Assembly: GCF_040183065.1 (NCBI RefSeq)
Contig: NC_091117.1
Location: forward strand, 100,939,001-101,003,000
DNA from: Periplaneta americana
Taxonomy: Eukaryota > Arthropoda > Insecta > Blattodea > Blattidae
Direction of reading: 5' to 3'
Length of the DNA: 64,000 bases
The notes under the pieces are model-generated. The model saw only the letters and a list, made by a program, of their open reading frames with translations. It was not told the DNA's origin and made no database searches. Below, piece by piece: positions 1 through 12,083 of this stretch (the stretch's first letter is position 1; each line of letters opens with the position of its first letter). Position numbers and translations under genes: made by a program.

Positions 1-87
1 TTGCACTATTATTTTCAACGTCAAACAATGGATATAATTAAAAGGTGTAAAAACTTACAAATTATATCAATTTTCTTCCGAATGTTC

Positions 88-1126
88 AACTGATTTTGTG
101 GCCACCCAGATGTTGGTAATAGCAGGTATTACCTCCCTGTGACTGTATGACTGTTACCATACGCCGATTCAAACCTTCGATCAGATTCTGGATGTCAGTC
201 TGGTCGATTCTATTTCATTCTTTACTTAGACAATTTTGGAGCTGCTGTAAGTTGCTGTGAGAAGTTAGGTGACTTCTAACTTGCTTCCCTAGCAGTCCCC
301 ACACATGTTCAGTAGAGTTTATATCAGGACTTCTTGCTGGCCATGCCATCCTATTCTATCCAATGTCATGAAGGAACTCATCCACGATTCTTGTAGCATG
401 AGGGCGTGCATTGTGATGCATTAACAGAAACGTTTCACCGATAAGTGGGGCATATGGTACCATATGTTAAATTAGACCTTCTTCAATGTATCTTGGAGCA
501 GTCAAAGCACCTCCATCAATGAAAACAAGTTCTGTGTGATCTTCATACGAAATGCCACCCCATACCATTACTGATCCACCTTGGAAAGTGACACGTGAAC
601 TGAAGGAACATGAAAAAGTTCTTCTTCTCTTCTCCACACTCTTTCACATCCATCTGTAAACTAAATCTCGATTCATCTGTGAAGAGCACTCGTCGCCACT
701 CCCCCAGGTTCCAATTAGCATGATTGTGAGCAAAACGTAATCGTTCAACACGATGTTGCTGGAGCAATTCTGGGGCTTTAGCTGGTCTTCTGGAATCAGC
801 CCACATTCATCTAGACGTCCTCTTACAGTTCTCTCACTCACGTTAACTTATCTTATTTTCTGGAAGGCTCTTCTGGTCTCAATAGCTGTGGAATGGTGAT
901 TTCTTAATGTGTTTAGGACAATAAAATGGTCGTCACGAGCCGAAGTTACTTGTTTTCTCCCTGAACCGGGTCTCCTGGAATAACCCCCTGTCTCTCTAAA
1001 GCGATGGTACACTCATTGTACAATCGATCGAGGAATAATCCCAAGAACTGCAGCCACATAACGCTGACTATTCCCACCTTCTATCAATGCAACCACTTCT
1101 GCTGAATCGGTAGGACTTAGTGACAT
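88..1126 (-). pseudogene. Tc1-type transposase, decayed
   Basis: Conceptual translation of the minus strand from the ATG at 1126 gives a Tc1-family transposase from end to end: an N-terminal helix-turn-helix region with RRPGSGRKQ, a VSERTVRGRLDECG block, then LFTDESRFSL (first catalytic Asp, near 660-690), NARPHATRIVDEFLHDIG near 370-425 and RSPDINSTEHVWGLLG near 300-345. These are the usual DDE-domain landmarks of the family. In-frame stops (for example near 1020 and 845) and frame changes show it is dead. Its length of about 340 codons is normal for the family. The downstream terminal repeat would lie before the window start. Confidence 0.85.
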
Positions 1127-1370
1127 TTGTATACAATGAAGTACTCCATTACTGCCTCAAAAGAGCTTACCAGTCTGTAGACATCTTCAGCTTAGCTCGA
1201 AATGAGTCCGAGCAGTTTACACACAATATTACAAGAAGAACGAATCTTCTTTTCAGATCATTGTTGGCAATTACGTATTCAGTATTACAGTGTTACGTAT
1301 CACAAAATAAATGAATAACTAAATGAACCTCAGCACACCTACAATTATTTAAAAAATTTTAAAGAAAATG

Positions 1371-1406
1371 TAGTTGGTCCGGTTTTTTTGCAGGTGAGTC
1401 TATATC
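1371..1406 (-). repeat. Probable terminal inverted repeat of the Tc1-type element
   Basis: A T-run-containing motif (GTAGTTGGTCCGG, then TTTTTTTGCAGG) followed by GAGTCTATA lies about 250 bases upstream of the transposase start, where the 5' terminal repeat of a Tc1 element is expected. TA occurs at its outer edge. The partner repeat is outside the window, so it cannot be confirmed. Confidence 0.4.
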
Positions 1407-1518
1407 AAAGAACAAAAGTAGAGTATCAGAATAAACTAACACATTCTTAGCAAAATATTATGCAAATAAATTAATTGATAATGTTTGTTTATCGTACTGA
1501 GAACTACATTCATTAGGC

Positions 1519-1722
1519 TTATTTCGATCCTTTGAATCTCCATTTCTCTTGTAATTCTGAAATTGAATCATAATCTGTATCCAATTCAATTTCGTCGCTC
1601 TCATATTCACTCACAGGGACGGTTGTTTTCCTTCTACCCTGAAGTTTTCGTTTTACCGGACCATCATTCGTGCTAGTACTATTGATGCTGGAACAGCCTG
1701 TTTCTTTGTGTACTTGACTAGA
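1519..1722 (-). other. Short acidic open frame, possible exon or transposase tail
   Basis: The minus strand is open for about 65 codons and ends in TAA at 1519-1521. The peptide is hydrophilic, with a basic stretch (KRKLQGRRK) followed by an acidic one (SEYESDEIELDTDYD) and a final KWRFKGSK. It is preceded by TTCTAG, which could be a 3' splice site. Acidic tails like this occur on pogo-type transposases, but no catalytic motif is present. I do not recognise it. Confidence 0.3.
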
Positions 1723-1818
1723 ATGTTAAATGTTTAGAATATACCGAGATACCGTATTTGCAGAAATAAATAATCACATTGATCACATTTTATTGAAACA
1801 AATATTTCAAAATGAAAT

Positions 1819-2247
1819 ACAACTATGGTCCACGAAAAATCGTGGCACATAGTTGAGGACTGACTTGTAGCCTTGAAGTTAAACATTTTTCATGCAGAGT
1901 CCTTAACCTCTGCCAGTGTAATTATTACGTGAAAGTAAACACTATATAGCCAGGTTTAATTGTACAAAGAATCATATATCTATAACGTACCAGTTCTACA
2001 GAGGAGAGCTTAATAAAACACATAATCAAAAACTGAATGATTTCGTGTCTTCGCACATTCAATAGAACGATGCACACTGAACTTGTTAAGCATCCATATC
2101 ATTGCCACGTGTAATGGTAGATAGAAGCATCTATGGGGAACGTAATTCCATCACAGTGGCGCCTTAAATGGCAAACACCGAACTCTTGGGGGACTAAGTA
2201 TTACATAATGCGCTTTGGACCATAGTTGGGTGCCTGGACCATAGTTA
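1819..2247. mobile_element. Candidate MITE with ACTATGGTCCA inverted ends
   Basis: The left end reads CAACTATGGTCCACG and the right end, on the other strand, reads CATAACTATGGTCCAGG followed by a second copy of the same motif (CAACTATGGTCCAAAG). About 430 bases between the inverted motifs hold no coding sequence. The superfamily is unknown and no clear target duplication is seen. Confidence 0.45.
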
Positions 2248-2252
2248 TGGGA

Positions 2253-5020
2253 AATTACGGTACTGATAGAAATTATAGTAACTGATCAATACTCCTTATG
2301 GAGAAGGGAGAAGATCCAAGAAGTGAGCATCTATTTTAATTCAAGGGTAATTAGGAAGAAGTCTCCGATATTACTGAATGTTTTTGTTTAATTTTTCAAA
2401 TAAACCAAACTTCTGTGCACGTTAATAGATGTGTCATTTGTTTCTAGCTAGAGAAAAAATAAAACGAAACAAATTTATATATTTATACGAAGACGATACG
2501 AACCCGGGTTTTCTGCGTGTGAAGTCAGAGTTTTACCATGGAGCTATGACACATACACAGTTCAAACCGTTGTTTGCCGGTATAAGAGTATGTTCTTGGA
2601 TCTCGCTTGTTTCGTCCTTACTACTCTGATTTTAGTCTTGTGTATCAGGCGCACAGCCGAACGGAACTTAGACAAATTTACACTTCAAGAGTCCGGTCAT
2701 TTTTTTTTCTAAGAGTGTACAACTTATAAATTCTTTCAATGAAATTGTTGTCAACAGCCTTAGTGTGTTATTAAACAGTGTAAGACTATGAGAAGGATTT
2801 TTTGTGTGGCAGTTAATGTCTCAAGCACATTGGCCATTGTTGATTCATATAATGCAACTTATACATTTGTTAGATTGTTGTTGACAACCTTCATGTGTTG
2901 TTAAAGTTATTAAACATAATAAACATTTTATAAGTTTTTTGTATAATGGATCGTTAGCTTGAACATCATCATAATGTGGATCAAGATGAACTCGTATTAT
3001 TTTCCAGTTTCTTATTCTAACAATATGTGGTTTCAAATTTCCTGTATCATCATGAATACTCACAGAGGAGAAAGATGAGCTAGTTGATATATCGTGTGAC
3101 ACTGCTTAGAAAATGTTTAAGTGAATGAATAATTGATTTTTGGCTAAAAGTCAATGCAGAACATAATTCTCAGAGCCTTGAAACATTAATGCCGTTTCCC
3201 ACTACTTGAGTCAGCAGGCATTTTCCATTTGTATGTCAAAATTGTTAAAAGAAACCGAGTAAATGTGGTGACAGACTTGAGATTAAAGGTAATTAACACT
3301 GATTCTAAATATAAAGACTTAAGCACAAAAAAAATCCATAATTTTCCATAAGATAGGGAAACTTGTAAAACTATGCATTAGGCCTATTTGACTTCTTTTT
3401 CAATACATAAATATTATACAAAGAATGTATTGAAAGTGGAGTATTGTTTTGCTTTACATTTTTTTAATATTAACTCTGCTGTAACATATTAATGAAGGTC
3501 ATCTACTTTTTGCAAGACAGTATTGTCTTATTTACATTTTAATTAAAATATATAGTTAATATTGATTTAATTTTGGAAAATGTAACTAATATCACTACTC
3601 ATAATCACCCTAAAATCTAACCTAACCATCATTCCATTGACGACTTTGACAGGGTCCGCAAAAGTACTGTTCTATGGAAAGGGGGTCCACAGTGCTAATA
3701 AGTTTGAGAACCACTCGTCTAATAGATGTAGATCATGATGATGATGATTCATATTAAACATTAATTTGATTAGTACATGAATTGAAGAATATGGGAAAAA
3801 ACAAGGAGTGTTAGTGATTTTGTGATACATAGCGCAGTCTATAGTTTCAACTGGAACTACAGAACTGTTTAATTACAATTGGTTTAAAAGTGGAAATGTC
3901 CATATAAGGTAATCTTAAACATTTGGTGCACTGGTTAAAATCCAGGAATGTCAAAGTATTAAATTTGATTTTCTCAGTATTGCTTTTTTGTGGCGTTTCC
4001 AGACTTTTCCCCTAACTCTTCAATTGATAGTTATTATTTATGACCAATTTATTCCCAATATTTTGTACTCATTGCATAATTTCTTCTCTCGAGTTTGCCT
4101 CTCCAAATTCTTTAGAGAAATGGGGTGGAAATTATGCGATTAAATATGGTACTGATATGGAACATTTTTAAAGCAAATGAAGAAATGTGATTCAATGGAT
4201 ATTAAAAGAATTGTAGTATTCTAGGCCTACATTGAATGTACTGCGTTGTGTTTTACAATATAATTCTATATTAGTAATATATTCCATAATATTTGTTAGT
4301 CTCACTGCTAATTCTACCACATGCAAACTATTTTAAATGTAATCATCATTTACGTTCATGTTCTCTCTTCGATATGTTCTTTTTTATGTCAGAAAGTGCG
4401 TGATTGTCTCTCTGAGGCTTATCTCCAAAATCATCTTCTTCTTCCCAGGTCTTTGAATCAGTGTTAAGAAATTCTTCTGAAATTCCAGTTTTTGAAAAGA
4501 AAGAGCCGAATTAGAATTTACAAAATCTTCATTATATCATTTTTGGTCATTTTTGCTTTCCTAACCTGTCAGTAGTCACTATATGAGCATTTCCCTCACA
4601 CCTTCATAAAAATGCGCATATGTGTTTGTATCTTGATTTTGAATTCTGGTTTTCTCTCTGGCTGAGTTTATGACCTTTAGTCACAAGCTGGTATTATTTT
4701 CAAGGATTTTAAGTGTTTACCTACCTTGTAATTGTGGTGGTGTTAAGCCCTCGCACTATCTGTGAGGGATTCTCTCATTGCACGACCAACCATGCTTGGG
4801 TTTTTCTAAGTCCCTTGCTGTACCTGTGAGGGATTCTCTCATCATGTGACCAACCATTCTTGGATTTTTCTGTCAATTCCTAGAATATCTATTATGAGTA
4901 TCGTACTTTGTAAACTGCCATTATTGTAGATTCATTTGTTTAGTTCACAAGTGTTCAATGCAGTGTTGCACAAATTTGTTTTTATTTTAAAGTGAGCTTT
5001 AATCTGTGAGTAATTATTAC
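2253..5020. other. Non-coding, AT-rich, repeat fragments only
   Basis: No gene is recognised. Near 3640-3715 is a segment ending TTTGAGAACCACT, which read on the minus strand (AGTGGTTCTCAAA) resembles the ends of many hAT elements. At 4748-4875 there is an imperfect two-copy tandem repeat with a unit of about 64 bases (shared core GTGAGGGATTCTCTCAT). Confidence 0.4.
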
Positions 5021-5024
5021 AAGA

Positions 5025-5415
5025 AAATGGAATTAAAAGTGAATATGGAGAAAACAAAATATATGATTGCATCAAGAGACAAGAACAGATGGCTACATTA
5101 TAATAATATATCAATTCAGAACAAAATTTTTGAGAGTTGAGTTTTAAATATTTGGGGTCATTGGTTACAGAAGGTAATATAGTAGGGGAAGAAATGAAAG
5201 AAAGATTGCAGAAGGGAAATAAATGTTATTGGGCTTTACTTCCACTTATGAAATCACAAAATAGTAAAAAGATAATATAGGCTACAGAAGAGTTATTAAA
5301 CCAGTAGTAACCTATGCAGCTGAAACTTGGTATATGCTGAAGAGTGATTAGAGAAGAATAGCAATATGGGGAAGAAAAATTCTACGAAGAATAGGGTGAA
5401 CTCACCAATATATAT
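5025..5415 (+). pseudogene. LINE reverse-transcriptase C-terminal fragment, decayed
   Basis: Plus-strand translation (with stops and frame changes) shows the end of a non-LTR reverse transcriptase: NMEKTKYMIASRD, then a degraded LG-type block, RLQKGNKCYWALLPLMKS, RVIKPVVTYAAETWYMLKS and RKILRRIG. This order (EKTK, YLG, VIRPVVTYGAETW, RKILR) is the usual C-terminal part of RTE/CR1-like insect LINEs. Only about 130 codons are present, without a 5' part or a clear tail. Confidence 0.7.
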
Positions 5416-6180
5416 GGAAATTGAGGATAAAATTATTCCAGCTGGAATAATTTTATTATTATGAAATTGAATATTTCATTTTGATTCAAAACATAAAATT
5501 ATGAAACCACATGGAAATGTTTTAATAAAAAAATAAGCAATCTGGCAACAATGCAAAATATTTCTTCAATTATATATAATCTTTAACATCTCTTTGTTTC
5601 ATTTGACATCAGTGTAACAGAAAATTATGGTATTACAGAAAGCAGGAAATTTAGAAAATAAAGCTTGTGTTTGCAGTAAGGCTTCAGCTGGTGCTTGCTA
5701 TTAGGGGAGTGTTGTAGCAGGTGTACAGAAATCTGAACACAGCTCTGAAATATAATTTTATTATATTGAATGAATGCATATTTTTCCTCCTACATAAGCT
5801 GTAGGAACTATGTATATACACATTGTCAGTTCTTATAGTTCTTACTAGTAATTAATAGGAGTGGTCATTTACTAATTCTTAATTTTTATGTAGCACCAGT
5901 AGTTGACCAGACCAGTTTAAAATGAAGTCATTTCAGTAGTTATCCATCACTTGCAAATGTGCTCCTGACTTTTTATGTAAATTGTGTAGATTGTATGTAA
6001 TCTGTGTTTTAAATGTTTGCAACTATTTCTTATGACTAGGTCAAAAAATAGTAAACAATTCTTCAAATAAATAAAATAATCCTTACGAGTAAATAATGTA
6101 GTTAAGGATGCTCAAATGACTCTATTCCAATTCTTCAAATTGTAAGAAAATATGTACTACTACATTCCACCCTGACTAAT

Positions 6181-6716
6181 AGAGCGTATTCCGAATCTCA
6201 CTGGTGAGCAATCCGATGGCATCACGGTGTTCCGAATTCCACTGATAACGTCATTGATGCTCCACTGGTGTCACACCAGTGCCATCAACTTGCAGAGGTG
6301 GTGGCAGTCTCCATCAGCCGCCATCATGAATCTGATTGGTTCTTGTATAGGGCGGGAATTAGCAGACGAATGACATCGTGCACTGTTGTGTCATGGCGGT
6401 GTGTTCTGCTTTAGTTCTGCTGTATTGTTTGTAGTGAGCATAACGTAAAAACAATATGTTAATGGCTTATGAGCGAACATGACAATGGATCAGTTATTAC
6501 TACCGGTTCAAGAAATAAGTTGTTTATGCTCTCTTTTCTTTGAACGAGATGGGAGTACGAAAATTTCGCAAAATTTTGCTAGCGTAGCACAGACAACAAC
6601 TTGTACAGTCGCCATGACAGCCATCGATCCTTCCAGCAGTTTTGTTCCTTATTTCGCTGCAACGTGACGTCATTGATGCCACCAGACTGGTGAGATTCGG
6701 AATACGCTGATAGGCT
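6181..6716. mobile_element. Non-autonomous DNA transposon with GCGTATTCCGAATCTCAC ends
   Basis: The same 18-base motif occurs inverted at 6184-6201 and near 6692-6710. Inside each end are related sub-terminal motifs (ACGTCATTGATGC occurs near both ends). TA lies just outside both ends, and the wider flanks CTAATAG and CTGATAG are similar, so the exact target duplication is uncertain. About 535 bases long. A short open frame at 6479-6667 shows no recognised domain. Confidence 0.6.
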
Positions 6717-6849
6717 GAAGGATAGAATGCCTCCTTCCAAATTGATGATCACCTTAGTTGCCAAATTGTGTGCAGAAAATAAAATTCTTCTGTTTCTGGT
6801 TGGAAAAATTCAGTTGAGGATTTGCCGTATGAATAAAAGGAATGTGCAG

Positions 6850-7834
6850 TATAAAAAACAAATTTTGGTCAGTCACTAGAGAGAGAGTTAGATGAAAGAG
6901 CCACTTCAGAATGGTTTCCGTAAATGCGGCATCTTTCTATTTGATGCATATGCAGTAGATTATTCTCAATGCCTGAGCTGTGAGTCTAGGGGTGTATGGA
7001 AATGAAACTGTGACCCTCAAACTAATAAATTTTAATGTGAAATGTCAGTTGTATTTGGAATCGTCTGTGAAAGCTGGACGCATTGAAGAATTCAGAACTG
7101 TTACAGCTAATGAAAAATGGACTGGAGATGACGTGGCATCTGAACTCTCCTGCAATTGGTTAAAATTATGGAAAAGATGCATACAACCCAATAATTCTAA
7201 CAACACTGCTTATGTGCCATATTTACTTGTCAGAAACAATAATATTGAAGAAGCACAGCAAAATGGAGAAGAAATGCAGCAGAAAAATGAGTTTACCACA
7301 TGATATTACGAGTAACAGGTGGCTACAATATCATTGGGATCTAAATGTTAACAAAAAGAAAGCAATATAGAAGGAAGAAAGAAAAAACAATGTGAGGAAA
7401 AGACGAGAAAAGAGACGGAAGTAATCACGTAAAAAAAACCAAAGGCCTCTCAGTCAGATAGCTCTGAGTTAGAGCTAGAATTCCAGACTTCATCATAGGA
7501 CTCTGATGACATGCCTTTGGACATTTCTGAGGAAGATGGCAACAACAAAAGCAGTGGTGATACCATGTGAAATACGGATCTTGGGGCATTGTGAAATATA
7601 TAGCAAGGAAAACTTGTCATTTACTTTGTGGGAAAAGTGATAAAGAAAGAGGAAGACGATTTTGATGTATTTGCTCAACAAGTGGCTGGAAATGTGTTCA
7701 AGTGGCCAGGACAAAATGATACTGATACTATATCTGAGGATACAGTACAGTGTGTTTTTTCTGAACACAGAAAAACTATAAAAAAAAGACACTTATGGGA
7801 TTCATATTTTCAGTTTTACAGATTAAAATCTTGA
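6850..7834 (+). pseudogene. pogo/Tigger-like transposase C-terminal half, decayed
   Basis: Plus-strand translation starts with QNGFRKCGIFLFDAYAVDYS, the conserved block just after the DDE domain of pogo/Tigger-like (jerky-type) transposases. A basic/acidic linker with SDSSELELEFQTSS and a tail with FVGKVIKKEEDDFDVF, FKWPGQNDTDTISEDTVQCV follow. Several in-frame stops interrupt it. The DDE core itself is missing. A relic of the same type of tail lies on the minus strand at 56.1-57.0 kb. Confidence 0.6.
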
Positions 7835-7944
7835 TTAGAATGTAAGTGCATTTTTATGTAATACAATATAAATGTGTTTTCTCTGTTAAAATAGCCATAT
7901 CTAATTTTTTTTTAGTAGTGGTCAACTACTGGTCGAAAACTATG

Positions 7945-8500
7945 TATGTATTTATTTATTAACAATACAATTGGGTATACACCCGGTGGAAGTGATATAT
8001 AATATACAGTAATTATATTAATAAAATTTACAATAATTACAGCAATAAAAAATATAATAAACGTAAATTTAATTCTAACTATAAATAAATACATGCAATA
8101 AACCTAGGATTATAAATAAAAACTATGCTATAATAATGCCTACTAAGGCAAAAGTAAACCTAACTTATGAGTACTTCTACTAAACCCAACTATTATCAAC
8201 TTAAATAATTACATTTCACCTTAAATAATTGCATATCAACTTAATTACATGACACAACTTAGATAATTACACTGCATCTACAATTAAATTTTCAGTCTAA
8301 TCTTCTCAACTTTTCCTTAACTATATTGATTTTGAGAGGACCACCCTGAAAGATTGCCGCAGGTAAGCTGTTCCATTCTACTATTGTGCTGTTAACAAAG
8401 GAAAATTTTGCTACGTCTGTTCTTTGTTTTCTGCATTTAAACTTCCTAATATAAGCCCTGCCTAAGTATGATGGTGTCACTAATCTAGCATTGATGTCAG
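7945..8500 (-). pseudogene. 3' end of a 5'-truncated LINE
   Basis: The minus strand encodes YLGRAYIRKFKCRKQRTD and FSFVNSTIVEWNSLP, the typical last 60 residues of Jockey/CR1-like insect reverse transcriptases, ending with TAG near 8292. A non-coding 3' UTR of about 340 bases follows and ends in an AATAAATAAATA-type tail at about 7945-7970. 5' truncation together with such a tail is the expected footprint of LINE retrotransposition. Element sequence can be followed weakly to about 8600. Confidence 0.7.
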
Positions 8501-8719
8501 TCCATGCTTTACAATAATTACTTTGTGTCCCATTTGTGCCTTAAACAGTCTGGTTTTTCGTTGCCTTGATTTGAGAAATTACTATCTCTTCGCCATGTCC
8601 CTTTCCCATTTTAACATATTTTGCTCCCCTGCATTGGATCTTTTATATTGAATCGATTTGGTTTTGTCTGTACGGACCCGAACCCACTGCTCCATTCAAT
8701 TCTAATATTTTAATCGCCT

Positions 8720-9875
8720 TACAGAAAATTGTAAGTGTACAATTAACAAAAAACAGAAAACATTCTGCCACTGACAATGAATGTTCATTTACTTCATCTT
8801 CTTGGGAATATACGAATTTCAAATTAAAGGATGGGTTTCTTCTTCATCTTTTGCCAAATAATACATTTTCAAAGCGCTCCACATTTTAACAAGGCAATCA
8901 ACAGCTAATTGAAAGGACAACCATCGAACTGGAATATGATGCAAAATCTGAAAATAGTTCTGTTGAGAAAATTCACAGAACCGACCTAAGTTCCTCAACT
9001 TTGTTACATGATGACAAGAAGTCGGAATATATTTTCAAGACTAATGCCTCAACATCATACTTAAGGAATTTAAAACCAAATTTGGCACAATTATGCAGTA
9101 TGTGGTAACAACAATTATTAGCCTTTACTTTGTTAGGATTTTTGTCTTTCATTCTTATGAACACTGAATTGTATTTACCATAGTTAACAGATGCATTGTC
9201 AACCGAATAAGCTACAATGTTAAAGTCCATTTTCTGCAACAATTGATATAATTTTATTTGAAATGTCCTCATCACTCTCATTACTGTCTTCAGGAAATCT
9301 GGATTATAGCTACGTTTTTCATGTTTTACAGAAAAATGTTACCACTAATGGGAAATGCTTCTTGTTACCTTTATTTGACGCATCTGAACCAATTGAGAAT
9401 GGGGTATTTTTAAGTCCAGAAGCATTTCCTGTGAGAATGGTAAAAGAAGCTTGTAACTAGGGCTTCACTTTTGGTTCACGCAAAACTAATTTTTTTTTTG
9501 CTACTTATTTTAAAACACAAGAGTAAAGTTCATTCCCACAATCTTGTGAACTGTAGGAGTGGTGATGTTATACACCATGAAATATTAAAGCCAACTCAGT
9601 TGCTGTAACTTTATCATGTTCAACTGAATATCGTGGCGGCATAAATTTCTGAACAGAATTATTCCTACTTTGTACTTTGTAATGTTCTTTGTGCCTCTCT
9701 GATTCCAAATGCTATTAACAGCTTTAACGCCATCATACTTTACTGTAAATGAAACATTGCACACTTTACACCTGCAAGAAAGTTCATCCTCTTCTTTTTC
9801 TAGCCAGTCCTTGTACTTATCATTTGTCAACCATTCATCACGAAAAGAACTAAAGTATCTTTTTGCCGGATTCAT
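8720..9875 (-). pseudogene. hAT transposase, decayed
   Basis: The minus strand carries an N-terminal segment (Met near 9875) with the zinc-finger-like CRCKVCNVSFTVKYDGVKAV. It is followed across frameshifts by FSIGSDASNKGNKKHFPLV (first Asp region), the open segment 9281-8973 with YSVDNASVNYGKYNSVF and YDVEALVLKIYSDF, and a weak remainder to about 8720. This order matches the long BED/hAT-type transposases common in arthropods. Many stops are present. The dimerisation domain is not seen. Confidence 0.7.
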
Positions 9876-9890
9876 ATTGAACACAACACA

Positions 9891-9895
<5 letters not shown>

Positions 9896-9923
<28 letters not shown>
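9896..9923 (+). repeat. Poly-A run of 28
   Basis: An uninterrupted homopolymer lies directly upstream of the hAT relic start. It could be the tail of a lost retroposon or replication slippage. Confidence 0.8.
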
Positions 9924-9928
<5 letters not shown>

Positions 9929-10460
9929 ACAAATTCCCGCACTTCGCATAACAGACTGCACTACACTATAAAGCTGTAAGAACTGACTTGTGAAGGATCA
10001 AGAAAGTGAATATTGAGCTTTAAATTTGAAATTGTTCCATTGTTACGCATTCAGGTTTCATTAAAATACTGCTACAAAAATGTATTAATGACGAAAGTTA
10101 ATTGAAAATGGTTAATTGAAGTCATATTTCTGAAATATATTATCATCATATCAAAATTATCTGTTTTAATTTTCTGTTTACGTCATCTTTCATTGTTGGT
10201 GATTGTTGGCATAATGTGAGAGACTAGTGTCTGATTGGCGAAAAGAGAAGTGCACTGAAACATCAACACTATCACAGACGCTCACTTTAAAGTTACAATA
10301 TATGGCTACATCATTGTAAGCCTGACACAGATGTTCACTTTTAAAGTTATTTGATGGACAGTGAATTTTCACTACAACATTGCTAGTTATTAACATTTTG
10401 AACGGAATTTCCCCAGGCAAAGGTTTTCTGTCGGCTGGAGATGGATTCATAAAACCGGGC

Positions 10461-10500
10461 ACTCAGGGTGGTGCCCAGAGATCTGGCAACCCTACTGTGT
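10461..10500 (-). repeat. hAT-like end motif
   Basis: On the minus strand this reads AGGGTTGCCAGATCTCTGGG, close to the terminal sequence of many hAT elements. It may mark the outer end of the hAT relic at 8.7-9.9 kb, but a matching opposite end was not found. Confidence 0.35.
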
Positions 10501-12080
10501 GGTGCAACTGAAAATTATTGAATCGTGCATAAATGAATGTACAAGAATTTTGCAATATTTAATCGAAATAAAGGCAGGTATTACACATACGAACAACGTA
10601 ATTTTCACAACATAAATAATATTACACCTTAACTTGCAAGTGAATTATGTCTGAAGTGTCTCATAATCATTGTTTTAAATTTTATTAATGCAATTACACA
10701 TTTTAGAGAAATATATGTTACTCTTTATGTCTTTATGCATTGCAACTAATTTATAAGGTTGAAACGCCGTCCTTCATGATTGGATTAAGGGAGTCACATG
10801 GTCTGCCTTATGGCCTGTATTAGATCACGATGACAGTGGCACAGTCTGTTGTTCCTAGTACTCACAGCGCTCCAAGCAGCTAGTAACTATTGTGAGAAAT
10901 GCAGAAAATCATCCCAAGCTTCGTGACTATATATACTAGACTGTGATTGCACCGTGCTGTATAAAGTCAATGTATTGGAGAACTTTTTAATGTAAAAGAA
11001 CAGTTTCTTCTATTAAATATAAAATTTTGTCTTTATGTCCCTCATCTCGTGGAATGATCCAGAAATCTTTACCTGGATTTTCTTCTGTTTGTAGCAGTAT
11101 TATGGAGTGCATTTACAAAAATAACGTCATCATCATCATCATCATCATATGTTATAAAGTAAGCCATAAAGTAGTGTAAGAAAAATGAAAAAATTAATTT
11201 GATTAGAAACCATAACCACTTCATTTTTATTTAATGACAGATGCATTGACTCTCATCAGTTCACAGTGTCTTCTTCTGAGGAGCAACACTCTTGGCTATC
11301 TTGACATTACTCGTGTGAATCATAGGAGGTGGAGTTATGTTACACCTCAATGATGATGATTAGTGGTGAAATTATATAATTCTAGCATGGAGAATATTTT
11401 ACAAAAACTTGCCCAAAATACTATCTTTTTCAATAATAAAGTTCACTGTACTATCTGGAATTTAAACTCAGATCCTCAGTATGTGAAACATGTTGTAGCC
11501 ATTTAGTTAATGGTGTGCTGTATTATAAACACTTTTAATCTCCAAAGGAAAAGACGCTTGACTGTGAAAATGGGTTAAACGGTAACAGTAATTAGAGAAT
11601 ATTGCAAGTGGTCAGTTTAGGACTTGACTTCTCAGAACTATGTACACATTTAAATGGATTAGGTATTGCTCACTTTTTTATGTGTGTAACTCTTAAAAAG
11701 TTTCAATGTTCATACACCATTTCCTGACTTCTAGTTTTAGCATTACTCATAAGGAAAATACAAGTCTGTGTAGGGAAGCATGAACGGACCTCACTGTACA
11801 CTGGTATATGATCACTTTCCACTGGCCAACAGATTTTGTTAGGTAGAGGCTGGAATGGGACTGATCTGCATAGGAACTTATTGTATAATTAGTTTCTGAA
11901 TAAAAAAAAAACACACAAGGAATAAAATCTTAGCATTTCTGAATATTTCTGTTTTTTCGTGAATTTCTCCAAAACTAGGAAGTGAAAACTGGTTTCCTTT
12001 TCTATTCACAAACACATTATGTATTCTTACAAATATTTTTTATAAAAATGATTTGTGCCTTTTCTTTGAAATGTTTTTAG
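10501..12080. other. Non-coding region
   Basis: Nothing gene-like is seen. A short (CAT)n run lies near 11130-11150. The segment around 10770-10950 is less AT-rich and may be an unidentified repeat. Confidence 0.4.
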
Positions 12081-12083
12081 ATA

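Noticed and set aside
2845-3102. 85-codon minus-strand frame
   Set aside because: No recognisable domain, no splice signals that I could support, and surrounded by repeats.
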